From Roseiarcus sp963787135 (GTDB taxonomy: Bacteria > Pseudomonadota > Alphaproteobacteria > Rhizobiales > Beijerinckiaceae): DNA of 64,000 nt. The position numbers and the translations under genes were made by a program. Location: contig CAWBBW010000036.1 of the NCBI GenBank assembly GCA_963787135.1, positions 1 to 64,000 of the forward strand. Direction: 5' to 3'. Shown one piece after another: positions 40,601 through 48,117 of this stretch. The notes under the pieces are model-generated. The model worked only from the letters and a program-made list of their open reading frames with translations. It was not told the DNA's origin and searched no databases. Positions within the stretch are counted from its first letter, which is position 1, and each line of letters starts with the position of its first letter.

Positions 40601-41164
40601 CGCGTAAGGATTTCTCGCGTCGCCGCGACTTGAAAGTCCGGCAACTTACCGGCGACGGTCACGGCATAGCCGCAACTCTCCCGCAAGATCAGTTCCGCAA
40701 GAGATTGCGCTCGTCCACCTAAATCAGCGAATTGCGCTTGCGCTCGCGCACCTGCGATCTGTTGCAGGCCGACCGCGTTCAACCCCGCCCGCATCATTTC
40801 GTGCGAAAGTTCTAAACCTTGAAAGGTGTCAGCGACAGCTTTCACCGCAGCATCGTGGTCAGAACTCCGGCAGATCCGAGTATTCAACTTCGACTACTCT
40901 CTGAAGGTTAGCCGCGACATCCGAAGCGAGATTACGGAAAATTCTGTCGGTAGCGTCGGCGGTGGTGAAGCTTTCTCCGCGCTTTCTCAAAATCTCGACG
41001 ATGCCGTCGTTTGCCGCGACGGCCAACGGATGGTCGGGAAGCCAAAGTTTGACGATCGCCTTCGCCAGTGGTGGTCCCAAGCCCAGAGTCGCGGATTCCA
41101 GAAGGGGCATAAGCACGCTCCTGATTAGCGGCCACGCAGGCGCAGCCTCGGCTTTGCAGTCCAA
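37690..41164 (-). CDS. Bacterial NLR-like NACHT NTPase with leucine-rich repeats (candidate anti-phage protein), two lesions
   Basis: About 1158 residues if restored. (1) N-terminal helical NNH-type domain (VKLWLPDHPLAVAANDGIVE, LQRVVEVEYSDLPE, then AAVKAVADTFQGLELS). (2) NACHT: Walker A IIRGEAGSGKTTLLQWLA, Walker B ALVLVDGIDEVP, sensor-type LSSRPAALE, NPLLCSMMCVLN and DFVHRTFLEYMAARA. (3) Helical repeats. (4) Leucine-rich repeats from about 38550 to the stop (LPSLEVLFLAGFD, LKNLSIKSE, LSELRLTKIG). The frame shifts at 40862-40867 (coding strand GAGTTC) and a TGA stands at 40249-40251 where CGA is expected; both vanish if GAGTC is restored. The LRR half is AT-rich, a sign of transfer. ATG 41110 is an alternative start. 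Confidence 0.82.
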
Positions 41165-41405
41165 AGGCTTAGCAAGAATGACAGATCTACAAGACAGAGA
41201 AGTCTAATGTCAATAGCAAATAGCTAGTTCTCTGGACTGGACGGGATCGGCTCTGTGTGCGCGCACCGAATTGGCAGCGCCCTCGTCAGGTCCACCAACC
41301 CGGCCTCCACGATAAGCGCGGCCTCGCTTGGTATATCAATCGCCGAATAATTCGCCCGCCGTCGTGTTTCCTCGGCTCCGGACATCAACGGAGAAGGAGT
41401 TAACG

Positions 41406-42140
41406 ATGCAAGCTTTTGAAGGATCGTATCGCGCGTCGGGCAGCAAGATCATGTCTGCGCTGACCTGCGGGGTCTTCGTCCTCGGCCTCGCGCTCGCCGC
41501 GCCAGCGGCCCTGGCGTCGGGCGGCGGAGGGGGAGGAGGCGGCGGGGGAGGTGGCGGAGCCGGCGGCTCTGGCGGAGGCGGCTCGGGAGGGAGTGGCTCC
41601 GGAGGCGGCGGCGCCGGCGCGGGAGGCGGCGGCTCCGGAGGCGGCGGCGCTGGCGCAGGAGGAGGAGGAGGATTTTTCCGGCACTCGGACGTCCAGCAGG
41701 AGGATCTGACGACCTGCGTCCCCGGAGAGGTCCGGGACACAAAGAACCACAAATGCCTTCAGCGACACAGCGGCGTCCTTCCCGATTGGGAGCTCACCGA
41801 ATACGCCTATGCGCTCGCCAAGGCTGACCGCTTCCAGGAGGCGATCGACGTGCTCGACGGGCTCGACAATCCCAACACGCCGCGCGCGCTCAACTACCGT
41901 GGCTATGCGACGCGCAAGCTCGGGCGCACCGACGAAGGGATCAGCTACTATCTCAAGTCCGTCGCGCTTGATCCCGACTATCCGCAGGTGCGCGAGTATC
42001 TCGGCGAAGCCTATGTGATCGAGGGCAAGTTCGATCTCGCCAGGGATCAGCTGACCACGATCGAGAAGATCTGCGGCTCGAGGGCGTGCGAGTACTACGG
42101 CGACCTCGCGAAGGCGCTCGATGACGCGCACGCGCTGTAG
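41406..42140 (+). CDS. Exported TPR protein with a long glycine-rich linker
   Basis: 244 residues starting behind GGAGAAGGAG (about 41390-41399). A signal peptide (SALTCGVFVLGLALAAPAALA) is followed by about 60 residues that are nearly all Gly, Ser and Ala, then a Cys pair region (DLTTCVPGEVRDTKNHKCLQ). The C-terminal half has two to three tetratricopeptide repeats (ALNYRGYATRKLGRTDEGIS, VREYLGEAYVIEGKFDLARD). It is probably periplasmic. No specific role is known; the TPR part suggests protein binding. Confidence 0.75.
   Translation: MQAFEGSYRASGSKIMSALTCGVFVLGLALAAPAALASGGGGGGGGGGGGGAGGSGGGGSGGSGSGGGGAGAGGGGSGGGGAGAGGGGGFFRHSDVQQEDLTTCVPGEVRDTKNHKCLQRHSGVLPDWELTEYAYALAKADRFQEAIDVLDGLDNPNTPRALNYRGYATRKLGRTDEGISYYLKSVALDPDYPQVREYLGEAYVIEGKFDLARDQLTTIEKICGSRACEYYGDLAKALDDAHAL
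41518..41680. repeat. GGC/GGA-rich low-complexity tract inside the TPR gene
   Basis: About 160 bases built from ggcggaggg, ggctccggaggcgg and ggcgccggcgcgggagg words, coding for the Gly/Ser/Ala linker. The in-frame repeats make length variation between strains likely. Confidence 0.7.
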
Positions 42141-42160
42141 CGTCATAGAGCACGTCGCGC

Positions 42161-42243
42161 CTTGACGGAATTGTCATGACGGGGCGCCCTCGCACTTTTG
42201 TAAGCGGCGAAGCGTTCTCAAAGGGTTAGGCGCCAAAAACTGT
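42161..42243 (+). repeat. Dispersed intergenic repeat, copy 1
   Basis: Begins CTTGACGGAATTGTC and ends AGGGTTAGGCGCCAAAAACTGT. The same two words at almost the same distance occur at 53711-53795, again just after a stop codon. The middle parts differ. Confidence 0.7.
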
Positions 42244-42249
42244 AACTTT

Positions 42250-42420
42250 GTAACTCCCAAGCTGCCCCCCATTTCTGGCCTCGAGCGGTGTCAGCAGGCG
42301 GGTTCCAGTTCGGAATGATTTCGGTCTGTTCGTCTTTCGATTCCCTATTGTTCGGTCGTCCTCGGCTCGCCGTCCTTCGAGCCAAAAACGGGCGAAAAAG
42401 CGGGGCGGCTTGGGAGTTAC
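42250..42420. mobile_element. MITE-like element bounded by 21-bp inverted repeats
   Basis: GTAACTCCCAAGCTGCCCCC at 42250 and its inverse complement ending at 42420 match at 19 of 21 positions, 129 bp apart. Left of the first arm is gtaacttt, and right of the second is gtaacttttt, so the ends are further related. There is no transposase inside. It may be a non-autonomous transposable element or the template of a long-stem RNA. Confidence 0.45.
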
Positions 42421-42459
42421 GTAACTTTTTCGCCGCGGCCGGCTGTTCGGCCCCGGAGA

Positions 42460-42543
42460 CAAGGAATGGAAAGCCCAGCGCAAGGAATTGAAAGCCATGC
42501 ACAAGGAAATGAAAATCAGGCGCAAGGAAATGAAAATAGAGAT
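42460..42543. repeat. Tandem repeat, 4 units of exactly 21 bp
   Basis: Units start at 42460, 42481, 42502 and 42523 with the shared core CAAGGAA(T/A)(G/T)GAAA. The last two units are nearly identical for 16 bases. In one plus frame each unit reads as a heptad (KEWKAQR, KELKAMH, KEMKIRR, KEMKIEI), but no start signal or longer gene supports translation. Confidence 0.75.
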
Positions 42544-42830
42544 TCTTGCTATTTCAACAGGTTACGGCAGATCCTGATATCCAGCGCGCCATTAACCTTA
42601 ACTTCTTGCGGCTCTCGGTCATTGAAGGGGGCCTCCGTCCGGTGATAAGGCGACAATACCACAGAATTCTGATTTGCGGAAGCAAAACGTCGGCTCGGTC
42701 GTCGGCGGTCGGAGTTACACTCGGCGATGCGCCCTAGAGCCGACGTGTTGCGCCGCTCCGCTCGCAGATGACAGCCTTGTTTCCCTCGTAACGAGTCCTG
42801 CTCCAAGTGTGAGGCGTCGCTTCCTATGTC

Positions 42831-42862
42831 ATTCCCGGCGCCGCGGAGCGGCGACCGGGAAT
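42831..42862. repeat. Palindromic intergenic repeat (attcccgg...ccgggaat)
   Basis: ATTCCCGG and CCGGGAAT enclose a smaller CCGC/GCGG hairpin, followed by ccagagccgcgac. The wording (tcattcccgg... cgggaatccag) matches a short palindrome family I know from intergenic DNA of Bradyrhizobium and related genera. Confidence 0.55.
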
Positions 42863-42931
42863 CCAGAGCCGCGACAGCCTCTGCGCTCGGCGCAGCCGGA
42901 TTCAGACAGACCGTCGACGCGAGGCCGGAGC

Positions 42932-43735
42932 CTACTTCTCCAGCGCTGTCATGAACGCGTCGAACTCGGCGTCGGCGATCGGCACGGTGTGCTTGTCCTC
43001 GGGGTAGGCGCCAGTCTCGACGTCGGCGCGGAACTCCTTGAAGGCGGCGATGCGCTCGCGCTGTAAGCGGTCGTATTCGGCGCGGAAGTTGCGGTAGACT
43101 TTGGCGTGGCGGGGCTGATGGCCGCGCGAATAGCCGAGCACGTCCTCGGCGAAGAGATATTGCGCGTCGGCGCCGGCCCCGGCCCCCATCGACAGCAGAA
43201 TGAGCGAGGTGCGCTTCGAGATTTCGGTTGCGACACGCGCGGGCACGACCTCGATCTCCGCCCCGATCGCGCCGGCCGCCTCGAGCGCCTTGACGTGCTC
43301 AAAGACGGCAATCGCCTGCGCAGCCGTCTTGCCGACCGCCTTGAAACCCCCCGTCCATGTCGCCCGCGCGGGGATCAGCCCGACATGGCCGACGACCGGT
43401 ATGCCCTCCGCCGCGAGCTTCGTAATCGTGCCGAGACTCCCGGCGCAATAGAAGGCGTCGCCGCCGGTGATGATGCCGGCGTGCGCGGCCCGCAGATAGT
43501 CCTCGTAGGTGCAGTGCTGGCCGTAGATGAGGCCGACCTGGACGAAACAATCGCCCGCCACCTCGCGCATCGCAGGCGACCAGACCGGCTCGATGATCGA
43601 GAGGAGGTCGATGCCGGCCGCAGCGGCCGCGGCGGCTTCGTCCGGCGTATCGACGAACAGCATCGTCAGCTGTCGCTTGCCCTTGAGCGCGCGCAGATCG
43701 GCGACCGTCTTCCGATTGTGTTTGGTCAAAGCCAT
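42932..43735 (-). CDS. PanB-like protein (ketopantoate hydroxymethyltransferase superfamily), active-site residues not conserved
   Basis: 267 residues. Homology to PanB is clear in the second half: GIPVVGHVGLIPARATWTGG, ALEAAGAIGAEIEVVPARVA, LLSMGAGAGADAQYLFAEDV and the closing ETGAYPEDKHTVPI. In the first half the signature parts are changed. The Mg-binding GDS of PanB is IEP (49-50), and the KIEGG substrate loop is YCAGS (96-100). It may be a related lyase or aldolase and not the pantothenate enzyme. It diverges from the hydrolase operon. Confidence 0.75.
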   Translation of the reverse strand: MALTKHNRKTVADLRALKGKRQLTMLFVDTPDEAAAAAAAGIDLLSIIEPVWSPAMREVAGDCFVQVGLIYGQHCTYEDYLRAAHAGIITGGDAFYCAGSLGTITKLAAEGIPVVGHVGLIPARATWTGGFKAVGKTAAQAIAVFEHVKALEAAGAIGAEIEVVPARVATEISKRTSLILLSMGAGAGADAQYLFAEDVLGYSRGHQPRHAKVYRNFRAEYDRLQRERIAAFKEFRADVETGAYPEDKHTVPIADAEFDAFMTALEK

Positions 43736-43815
43736 TTCGTGTCCCCTTCGCGCGGATTGCCCGCCGGTATGACGCGACAGAGGACGGTGGACAAGGCGGC
43801 GGTTCGGGTCGCCGC

Positions 43816-43855
43816 TTGACATTTCAGATAACTCTGCATTATAGAGTAATCTGAA
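43816..43855 (+). promoter_or_regulatory. Promoter overlapped by a near-perfect palindromic operator
   Basis: A sigma-70-like promoter is visible: TTGACA at 43816-43821 and TATAGA at 43840-43845, 18 bases apart. Covering the -10 box is the dyad TTCAGATAACTCT / AGAGTAATCTGAA (43823-43855) with 12 of 13 arm positions paired. The start codon of the hydrolase follows at 43869 behind AAGAGGG. A repressor bound here would block transcription; the winged-helix gene at the end of the operon is the natural candidate. Confidence 0.65.
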
Positions 43856-43868
43856 GCAAGAGGGCTGC

Positions 43869-44852
43869 ATGTCGTTCGCCGGCCACGTTCTCCTGGGGCT
43901 GCTCGCTTTCGTCGGCGTCGCGGCGATAGCCCTCGCGGTTATGCTGGCCTGGCCGCTGCGGCCGCCGCCGCCGCTCGCCTCGATTCATGAGGGGGCGATG
44001 CAGATCGACGCCGGGAGCGCGCCCGACCTCAGCCGCTATCAGGCGCGCGACGGGACCTGGCTCGCCTATCGCCTCTATCCGGCGGCGAACGGGGCACGGG
44101 ACCGGATCGCGATTCTGGCGCACGGCTCGTCGGCCCAGTCGATCGAAATGCATGCCGTTGCGATGGCGCTTGCGGCCAACGGGGTCACGGCGGTCGCGGT
44201 CGATTTTCGCGGCCACGGCGCCTCGGGGACGCGCGGCGACGTCGCCTATCCCGGCCAGCTCGACGACGATCTCGCCGATCTGATCGCCGAGCTCCGCAAG
44301 TCCGACCCGGCCGCCCGACTCTCCCTGATCGGCCATTCGTCGGGCGGCGGGTTCGCGCTGCGCATCGCGGGCGAACCTCTCGGGGCCGCCTTCGACCGGT
44401 TCGTGCTGCTCTCTCCCTATCTCGGCTATTCCGCCCCGACCAACCGGCCGGCCGAAGGACGGGCCCGCTGGGCGTCGCCCGACCTCCCTCGCATCGTCGC
44501 AACCATCCTCCTTGGCCGGCTCGGGATCGACTGGCCGCAGTCGTTGCCGGTCATCGCCTTCGCCAATGCTCCGGAAGCGAAAATGGCCGTGACCTCCAGG
44601 TACACGTTCCGGCTGCTGCAGAACTACACCGCCCCGCTCGACTGGGAGGGCGCTTTCGGGCGCTCAAAGGGCCGCATCGCCGTCATTGCGGGCGCCGACG
44701 ACGAACTGATGGACGCCGAGGCCTATCGCCGCGAGCTGCCGCCGCTCGGGGCGTCGGTGACGGTCATTCCGGGCGTCGACCATATCGGGATCGTCTATCG
44801 GCCCGAAGCGATCAAGGCGATTGTCGCGGCGATCGCCGAGCCCGGCGAATGA
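43869..44852 (+). CDS. Membrane-anchored alpha/beta hydrolase
   Basis: 327 residues. One N-terminal membrane helix (about 5-28) and a Pro-rich stretch lead to an alpha/beta-hydrolase domain. The oxyanion loop is LAHGSSAQS, VDFRGHGASG follows, the nucleophile elbow is LIGHSSGGGFAL (Ser), the acid is in VIAGADDELMD and the catalytic His in VIPGVDHIGI. It probably acts as an esterase or lysophospholipase on the outer face of the inner membrane. First gene of a four-gene operon. Confidence 0.82.
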   Translation: MSFAGHVLLGLLAFVGVAAIALAVMLAWPLRPPPPLASIHEGAMQIDAGSAPDLSRYQARDGTWLAYRLYPAANGARDRIAILAHGSSAQSIEMHAVAMALAANGVTAVAVDFRGHGASGTRGDVAYPGQLDDDLADLIAELRKSDPAARLSLIGHSSGGGFALRIAGEPLGAAFDRFVLLSPYLGYSAPTNRPAEGRARWASPDLPRIVATILLGRLGIDWPQSLPVIAFANAPEAKMAVTSRYTFRLLQNYTAPLDWEGAFGRSKGRIAVIAGADDELMDAEAYRRELPPLGASVTVIPGVDHIGIVYRPEAIKAIVAAIAEPGE

Positions 44853-44869
44853 GCCGAAGGAGCGCTGCT

Positions 44870-45511
44870 ATGCTGAAGCTCGCCGCGGCCGCCCGGTTCG
44901 CTGTCGCCGAATTCGGCCCGCTGATCGTGTTCTGGGCGCTGGCCGCAACGCTCGGCGTGAAGCCGGCAATTCTCGGCTCGATCCTCTTCATCCTGGGCGA
45001 CGCGGGCTGGCGCTGGCGCAAGGGTCTTGCGTTCACCCGCCTCTATCTCCTGATCAGCGGCCTGACGCTCGTCTTCGGTCTGATCGATCTCGCCGCGACC
45101 TCGCCGTTCATGCTCAAATACGAAGCGGTCGTCAGCAACCTCGCGGTCGGCTTCGCCTTCGTCGCCGGGGCGCTCGGCGAAAAGCCGATCCTTCAGGAGG
45201 TCGCCGAGCAGCGCGGCGAAAGCTTCAACGCCACGAGCGAAGTGCGCGCCTTCTTTCGCCTCTTCACGCTCATCTGGGCCAGCTATTTCTTTCTCAAGGC
45301 CGCGTTCTACTTCTGGATCGTCTGGACCCTGCCGATGCTCGAGGCGATGGCGCTGCGCTCCGTGATTGGAAGCGTGACGCTCGGCCTCATGATCGCGCTC
45401 AGCGCCACTCAGGGGCGTCGCCTCTTCTTTCTCTGCCGCCGCCTCGGCCTGTTGCCGAAGCCGGATGAGCCTGAGCGGGGCGCCTCCGCCTCGCCGGCGA
45501 GGCCGGCATGA
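44870..45511 (+). CDS. YciB/IspZ-like septation-family membrane protein
   Basis: 213 residues with about five membrane helices. FGPLIVFWALAATLGVKPAI, DAGWRWRKGLAFTRLYLLIS and GFAFVAGALGEKPILQEVAE match the intracellular-septation A (YciB) layout, including the typical Gly-Lys-Pro before the last helices. The ORF can start at 44849, overlapping the hydrolase stop; ATG 44870 gives a start closer to the first helix. Family role: envelope or cell-division integrity. Confidence 0.65.
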   Translation: MLKLAAAARFAVAEFGPLIVFWALAATLGVKPAILGSILFILGDAGWRWRKGLAFTRLYLLISGLTLVFGLIDLAATSPFMLKYEAVVSNLAVGFAFVAGALGEKPILQEVAEQRGESFNATSEVRAFFRLFTLIWASYFFLKAAFYFWIVWTLPMLEAMALRSVIGSVTLGLMIALSATQGRRLFFLCRRLGLLPKPDEPERGASASPARPA

Positions 45512-46056
45512 CGATTCGATCCGACGAAGCCGCTGCGATGCTCGCCGACGTCGACAGCGTCGTCGCCAGGGTCAAGCAGTCGCGTATTTATCGCAACGCC
45601 GCGCTCATCATCCTCCTGTGGGGCGTGGTCGATCTCGTCCGGGATGCGCTGATCGCGGTCGGGCCCCGATGGTTCGGCCCGCGATGGTTTCTCGTCGACC
45701 TCATCGGCGTCGCCGGCACGATCGCGATTCTGCGCTTCGGCGCGTCGGCCGCCGGCCGCTTCCCCTTGAGGGTTCTGGCGGCGTTCGCCCTGTTCTACGC
45801 CTTCGGCTGGATCTGGTCGGACCTCCTCGGGCAGTTCGGGCCGCGCGAGGAGATGGCGTTCTGGCCGACGCTCTTCCTGTTCGGTTACGCACTGATCGGG
45901 CTTGCCTTCGGCGTGGCGTTCTCGGCCATCGGCCTCGGCCTCACCGCCCTCATCCTCGCCGGCTACCTGTGGTCTGGCGAGGCGTTCATTCTCTGGCAGG
46001 CGTTCGTCACCGGCTTCGGCTTCATGCTTTGCGGTCTATGGATGCGGCGGGCCTGA
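45508..46056 (+). CDS. Integral membrane protein of unknown function
   Basis: 182 residues with about five hydrophobic segments (AALIILLWGVVDLVRDALIA, FLVDLIGVAGTIAIL, VLAAFALFYAFGWIW, LFLFGYALIGLAFGVAFSAI, FVTGFGFMLCGLWM) after a short helical cytosolic start. No family is recognised. It overlaps the previous gene by four bases (ATGA) and ends three bases before the winged-helix gene. Confidence 0.6.
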   Translation: MTIRSDEAAAMLADVDSVVARVKQSRIYRNAALIILLWGVVDLVRDALIAVGPRWFGPRWFLVDLIGVAGTIAILRFGASAAGRFPLRVLAAFALFYAFGWIWSDLLGQFGPREEMAFWPTLFLFGYALIGLAFGVAFSAIGLGLTALILAGYLWSGEAFILWQAFVTGFGFMLCGLWMRRA

Positions 46057-46059
46057 CCG

Positions 46060-46356
46060 ATGGAGGGACCTGACGACGTCATTCATCAGCCTGTCCGGCT
46101 CCGCGTCATGGCCGCGCTGACCGCGCTCGCGCCGGACGAGGAGGGTCTCGACTTTGTCCGCCTGAAGAGCCTGACCGGCGCGACCGACGGCAATCTCGGC
46201 GCTCATCTCGATCAGCTCGCCCGCGCCGGCTATGTCGACGTCACCAAGGCCTTCGTCGCCCGGCGCCCGCGAACCACCGTCAAGGCGAGCCCGAAGGGAA
46301 GAGCCGCTTTCGCCCGCCATGTCGCTTTCCTGAAGGCGATCATCGCAGGGGCGTGA
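46060..46356 (+). CDS. Winged-helix transcriptional regulator (MarR/ArsR-like)
   Basis: 98 residues, a single winged helix with no sensor domain: HQPVRLRVMAALTALAPDEE, the recognition part LKSLTGATDGNLGAHLDQLA and the wing GYVDVTKAFVARRPRTTVKA. This family typically controls the membrane-protein operon in which it lies. It is the last gene of the operon from 43869, and the palindrome at 43823-43855 is a likely target. Confidence 0.78.
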   Translation: MEGPDDVIHQPVRLRVMAALTALAPDEEGLDFVRLKSLTGATDGNLGAHLDQLARAGYVDVTKAFVARRPRTTVKASPKGRAAFARHVAFLKAIIAGA

Positions 46357-46360
46357 GCCG

Positions 46361-46648
46361 CTAACCAAGTTTGTCGGGCCAACGGCGGGCGCCGTGAAAC
46401 ACGGCGAGAATTTGAACAGCGCCGTCGGCCACGCGGTAGGGCACGATGAAAGGCGTGTCGGCGACCACAAGCTCTCGCGTCCCGTCGATTCGGCCCGGCC
46501 TGCCGCGGTGCGGATGTTCGCCCAAAATCTCGACCGTGCCGACAACGCGCGCGGTAAGGCGCTGAGCGGCGCGAGGGTTGTCCCGGCCGATGAAATCGGC
46601 GATCGCTTCAAGATCGGCCAGCGCCGGTCTTGTCCAGCGCGTCTTCAA
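46361..46648 (-). CDS. ParE/RelE-family toxin
   Basis: 95 residues. The type II toxin fold is visible in TRPALADLEAIADFIGRDNP, GRPGRIDGTRELVV and the ending YRVADGAVQILAVFHGARRW. The last part is typical of ParE/RelE, gyrase or ribosome-targeting toxins. It overlaps the upstream antitoxin gene by four bases, the usual toxin-antitoxin coupling. Confidence 0.85.
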   Translation of the reverse strand: MKTRWTRPALADLEAIADFIGRDNPRAAQRLTARVVGTVEILGEHPHRGRPGRIDGTRELVVADTPFIVPYRVADGAVQILAVFHGARRWPDKLG

Positions 46649-46884
46649 CCTTTCGCCGAATATTTCCCGAGCACACGCTCGAGGTCATCCTCATCGGCGA
46701 AGTCGCCGCTATCGGCGGCGGCGATACCGGCCTCTGTCTTGGCCATTTGCCAAGCGTTAAGCGCAATATACTCCTCGATCGCACGAGCGGCGAGCCAACT
46801 GCGCGAACGATCGGTCTTCTCGGCGAGCCGGTCGAGTGCTTCCAGCGTCGCCTCGTCAATTCTCAGGGTGAATGCGGCAGTCAT
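46645..46884 (-). CDS. Ribbon-helix-helix (CopG/ParD) antitoxin
   Basis: 79 residues. The DNA-binding ribbon is MTAAFTLRIDEATLEALDRL and the helices AEKTDRSRSWLAARAIEEYI; the C-terminal part (ADSGDFADEDDLERVLGKY) would wrap the toxin. ATG 46884 was chosen because the family begins just before the ribbon. It probably represses its own promoter in 46885-47008. Confidence 0.85.
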   Translation of the reverse strand: MTAAFTLRIDEATLEALDRLAEKTDRSRSWLAARAIEEYIALNAWQMAKTEAGIAAADSGDFADEDDLERVLGKYSAKG

Positions 46885-47008
46885 TGCGGTGCGCACCGAT
46901 CTCAGAAGGTTCGCATAAAACCTAACGGACAAGCGGGCGACTCGCAATTCTAAAATGACATTGCGCCCGCATTGACCTCGCTGCGCGCTTGCGGCGACAA
47001 CCAAACGC

Positions 47009-47392
47009 ATGATCCTCGGCTTTTTTCTGCTGCTTCTCTTCCAGCTCGTCGGCGAGGTCCTGGCGCGCGGACTCAGCCTGCCGGCGCCCGGGCCGGTCGT
47101 CGGGCTCGCCCTGCTGATCGCGGCGCTCGCGCTCTATCGCCGCTGGCGCCCGTTCAACGAAGAGGCCCTTGCCGCGAGCGAACTCGGCCGGGCGGCGCGA
47201 GGCCTGCTTGGCGCCTTGCCGCTGCTGTTCGTGCCGGCGGGCGTCGGCGTGGTGCAATATCTGGGGCTCCTGCGCGATCAGGGCCTCGCCCTGGCCGCGG
47301 CGCTCGTCGTCTCGACCGTCCTGACGCTGGTCGTGACGGTCGGCGTCTTTCTCCTCGTCAAGCGCCTCGTCGGCACGAGCGAGGGGGCATGA
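47009..47392 (+). CDS. cidA: CidA/LrgA family holin-like protein
   Basis: 127 residues with four membrane helices. The signature GEVLARGLSLPAPGPVVGLA and the second part LLFVPAGVGVVQYLGLL are standard for CidA/LrgA. With CidB it is linked to murein hydrolase control or metabolite export. It overlaps cidB by four bases. Confidence 0.88.
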   Translation: MILGFFLLLLFQLVGEVLARGLSLPAPGPVVGLALLIAALALYRRWRPFNEEALAASELGRAARGLLGALPLLFVPAGVGVVQYLGLLRDQGLALAAALVVSTVLTLVVTVGVFLLVKRLVGTSEGA

Positions 47393-48105
47393 TCCCGTTT
47401 CGCCTCTGGGTCTATCTGCAGACGACGCCGCTCTTCTGGCTGACGGCGACGCTCGCTGCCTTTCTCATAGCCGACGCCCTGGCGAAGGCGGCGCATCGCA
47501 ACCCGCTGGTCAACCATGTCGCGATCGCCATCGCGCTGCTCGGCGTGCTGCTCAAAGTCACGGGCACGGACTACCAGACCTATTTCAATGGCGCGCAGTT
47601 CGTGCATTTCCTGCTGGGGCCGGCGACGGTTGCGCTCGGCGTGCCGATCTACGCCAACATGGCGCTCGTCAGGCGCAACTTCTGGCCGATGGCGGCGGCC
47701 CTCCTGGTCGGGGCGGCTGTGGCGATCGCCTCCGCCCTCCTCGTCGCCAAGGCGCTCGGCGCGCCGCGCGCGGTGCTGGTCTCGCTTGCGCCGAAGTCGA
47801 TCACCGCGGGCGTCGCGATGGCCGTGTCGGAGACGCTCGGCGGCGCGCCGCCGCTGACCGCCGTCCTCGTGATCGCAACCGGCGTTCTCGGCGCGATCGT
47901 GGTGACGCCGCTGATGAACGCGCTCGGCGTTCGCGATTTCGCGGCGCGGGGATTCGCCGTCGGGCTCGCTTCGCACGGCATCGGAACGGCTCGCGCCTTC
48001 TCGGTCGATCCGGTCGCCGGCGTCTTCGCCGGGCTCGCCATGGGGCTCAACGCTGTCGTGACCCCCGCGATCATTCCGGCGCTGCTGCCGTGGCTAGCAC
48101 CATAA
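47389..48105 (+). CDS. cidB: CidB/LrgB family membrane protein
   Basis: 238 residues with about seven membrane helices. The conserved parts are HFLLGPATVALGVPIYANMA, VSLAPKSITAGVAMAVSETL and the closing RGFAVGLASHGIGTARAFSV. Partner of the upstream CidA-like protein; recent work links the family to glycolate or pyruvate export, but the role here is open. Confidence 0.9.
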   Translation: MIPFRLWVYLQTTPLFWLTATLAAFLIADALAKAAHRNPLVNHVAIAIALLGVLLKVTGTDYQTYFNGAQFVHFLLGPATVALGVPIYANMALVRRNFWPMAAALLVGAAVAIASALLVAKALGAPRAVLVSLAPKSITAGVAMAVSETLGGAPPLTAVLVIATGVLGAIVVTPLMNALGVRDFAARGFAVGLASHGIGTARAFSVDPVAGVFAGLAMGLNAVVTPAIIPALLPWLAP

Positions 48106-48117
48106 TAGAGGGCGCGC

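Larger units (their letters stand above)
42141..42931. other. 791-bp intergenic region packed with repeats, no supported gene
   Basis: The spacer holds, in order: a copy of a dispersed intergenic element (42161-42243), a 21-bp inverted repeat pair (42250-42270 and 42400-42420), a four-unit 21-bp tandem repeat (42460-42543) and a palindrome with attcccgg/ccgggaat arms (42831-42862). Short open frames here have no recognisable protein signal. Confidence 0.6.

Noticed and set aside
36727..41164. Sirtuin plus NACHT as one two-gene defence system
   Set aside because: The genes are convergent, and the sirtuin has the zinc ribbon and catalytic layout of an ordinary deacetylase; adjacency alone is too weak.
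42460..42543. Heptad-coding tandem repeat as a coiled-coil gene
   Set aside because: There is no start codon with a ribosome site, and the frame leaves the repeat into unrelated residues and a stop.
42250..42543. CRISPR array
   Set aside because: The repeat units are contiguous without spacers, and no cas gene is present.
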